From the NCBI GenBank assembly GCA_023954795.1, contig JAGSHA010000188.1, forward strand, positions 1-6,477: a stretch of DNA of 6,477 nucleotides, read 5' to 3'. The stretch's first letter is position 1. Every line of letters starts with the position of its first letter. Positions 5,330 to 6,477 of this stretch are shown piece by piece. Source of the DNA: Oceanospirillaceae bacterium. GTDB taxonomy: Bacteria; Pseudomonadota; Gammaproteobacteria; Pseudomonadales; Balneatricaceae. A model generated the notes under the pieces. The model was not told the origin of the DNA. It saw nothing but the letters and a program-made list of their open reading frames with translations, and did not search any database. The position numbers and the translations under genes were made by a program.

Positions 5330-6477
5330 ATGCATATGACCCCACTGAAGCGCCTGCCATTCAGCAAATACGCTCTTTTCTGCCTCCTATTTTTGTTGGG
5401 CAATATTGCCAACGCGGGGGTACACACAAGCCCGAGCGATTCGCGCGAATATCTTACCTTCACCTTGAACAACCAGATGAAAGTTCTGGTGATCTCGGAC
5501 CCAACAAGCAGTAAGGCTGCGGCATCACTGGATGTAGCCGTTGGCTCCAATGCCAACCCAAAAGAACGAGAAGGTCTGGCCCATTTCCTCGAGCACATGC
5601 TATTTCTGGGTACCGAAAAATACCCTGAAGCAGGTGATTATCAGGCATTTATCAGCTCCCATGGTGGGAATCACAACGCCTACACCGCCTTTGAAAACAC
5701 CAACTATTTCTTTGATATCAAAGCAGATAGCCTGGAACCCGCACTGGACCGCTTTTCACAGTTCTTTATCTCACCCTTATTCACCGATAAGTATGTAGAC
5801 CGTGAACGTCATGCAGTGCATTCCGAGTATCAGGCAAAAATCCGTGACGATGGCCGCCGAATTTACGCGGTAACCAAACAAATCCTTAACCCAGAGAATA
5901 GCTACAGCCAGTTCTCTGTTGGTAGTCTGGATACGCTGGCGGATAATGAGAACGGCAAAGTCCGTGATGATCTGATCAAATTCTATCAGCAGCATTATTC
6001 CGCTAACCTGATGTCATTGGTCGTGCTGGGTAATCAGAGCACTGCAGACCTGAAAGCCTTGGTCGAAGCGAAATTTACTGCGGTACCGAACGCCCATGTA
6101 CATCCCTTTCGCAATGACACACCGCTATTTAAGCCAGCGAGTCTGCCGCTTAAGCTGAACATCAAAACAGTCAAAGACCTGCGCTATATGTCGATGACCT
6201 TCCCGATGCCGGAAGTGCGCAGCCAGTGGCGTAAAAAGCCGCTTTATTACATCAGTAGTCTGGTAGGTTACGAAGGGGCTGGCAGCTTGTTATCCGAACT
6301 TAAAGCGAAAGGCTGGGCAACCGGACTGGCCGCGTCAACGGGTACAAGTCTGCCGGGGGAATCGACTTTCCACGTAAACATCGCACTGACACCCAAAGGG
6401 TTACAGAATCAGGAAGCGATCACTCAGCTGTTCTTTAACTATATCGATCTGATCAAACAGGGCGGTATCAGCGAAAC
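5330..6477 (+). CDS. Periplasmic pitrilysin/insulinase-family M16 zinc protease (3' end cut by window)
   Basis: Codons 1-382 are visible, with no stop before the right edge; pitrilysins are usually around 950 residues, so well under half is present. An N-terminal signal peptide (KRLPFSKY, hydrophobic ALFCLLFLLG, then ANA before G30) points to the periplasm. The inverted zinc motif HxxEH is H85-F-L-E88-H89, within GLAHFLEHMLFLGT, and the third zinc ligand is E166 in HAVHSEYQ. The 77-residue spacing from H89 equals that in E. coli pitrilysin and insulin-degrading enzyme, so the active site looks intact. HGGNHNAYT (109-117) and the YSANLM stretch are further family marks. The enzyme probably degrades peptides and small proteins. 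Two in-frame ATGs (5330 and 5336) compete: AAGG at 5322-5325 is 4 bases from the first and 10 from the second. It is divergent from the operon and has no visible functional link to it. Confidence 0.95.
   Translation, partial: MHMTPLKRLPFSKYALFCLLFLLGNIANAGVHTSPSDSREYLTFTLNNQMKVLVISDPTSSKAAASLDVAVGSNANPKEREGLAHFLEHMLFLGTEKYPEAGDYQAFISSHGGNHNAYTAFENTNYFFDIKADSLEPALDRFSQFFISPLFTDKYVDRERHAVHSEYQAKIRDDGRRIYAVTKQILNPENSYSQFSVGSLDTLADNENGKVRDDLIKFYQQHYSANLMSLVVLGNQSTADLKALVEAKFTAVPNAHVHPFRNDTPLFKPASLPLKLNIKTVKDLRYMSMTFPMPEVRSQWRKKPLYYISSLVGYEGAGSLLSELKAKGWATGLAASTGTSLPGESTFHVNIALTPKGLQNQEAITQLFFNYIDLIKQGGISE

Noticed and set aside
5185..5598. 137-codon minus-strand frame
   Set aside because: It lies largely antisense to the signal peptide and first part of the M16 protease, whose catalytic motif and frame are unmistakable; the antisense protein has no recognisable feature.
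1..6477. Mobile elements, CRISPR arrays, tRNA/rRNA genes, defence or toxin-antitoxin modules
   Set aside because: Both strands were read for repeats, transposase-like proteins, regularly spaced repeats and small paired ORFs; none was found, and the gene content looks like core chromosome.

Overview
The window reads as ordinary chromosome from a gammaproteobacterium of moderate GC. The YaaA and pitrilysin-type proteins resemble E. coli homologues, and the set YaaA / two-RCK potassium channel / EamA transporter / Tim44-like protein / M16 protease fits marine or environmental lineages such as Oceanospirillales-like bacteria. That placement is an inference from protein resemblance. I see no insertion sequence, CRISPR array, tRNA, rRNA, phage gene or other sign of recent transfer.

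Layout. Positions 1-163 hold the tail of something outside the window: at most 36 open codons ending at 109, with a perfect 10-bp inverted repeat, followed by a strong rho-independent terminator (164-188). yaaA (247-1017, +) follows. It converges on a four-gene minus-strand cluster, and a bidirectional terminator (1036-1066) lies between them. Read in its own direction, the cluster runs: a small four-helix membrane protein (5009-4626, DUF6394-like); a two-TM potassium channel with tandem RCK/TrkA-N domains (4594-2903); an EamA-type drug/metabolite exporter with a TTG start (2892-1996); and a secreted or membrane-anchored Tim44-domain protein (1987-1094). The gaps are 31, 10 and 8 bp, and the last two junctions have a Shine-Dalgarno sequence overlapping the upstream stop codon. 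This is strong evidence for one operon. A 320-bp divergent intergenic region (5010-5329) separates it from a plus-strand periplasmic insulinase/pitrilysin (M16) zinc protease (5330 onward), which runs off the right edge with its whole catalytic motif present.

How the genes may work together. YaaA is a peroxide-stress protein and the M16 enzyme degrades periplasmic peptides; neither is obviously tied to the operon. Every operon product is a membrane protein, or predicted to be. The closest functional pair is probably the small membrane protein and the ligand-gated K+ channel. The transporter and Tim44 protein may share only expression with them. I found no convincing undescribed system. The most useful leads are the variant selectivity filter of the channel, its unexplained small membrane partner, and the topology of the Tim44-like protein.
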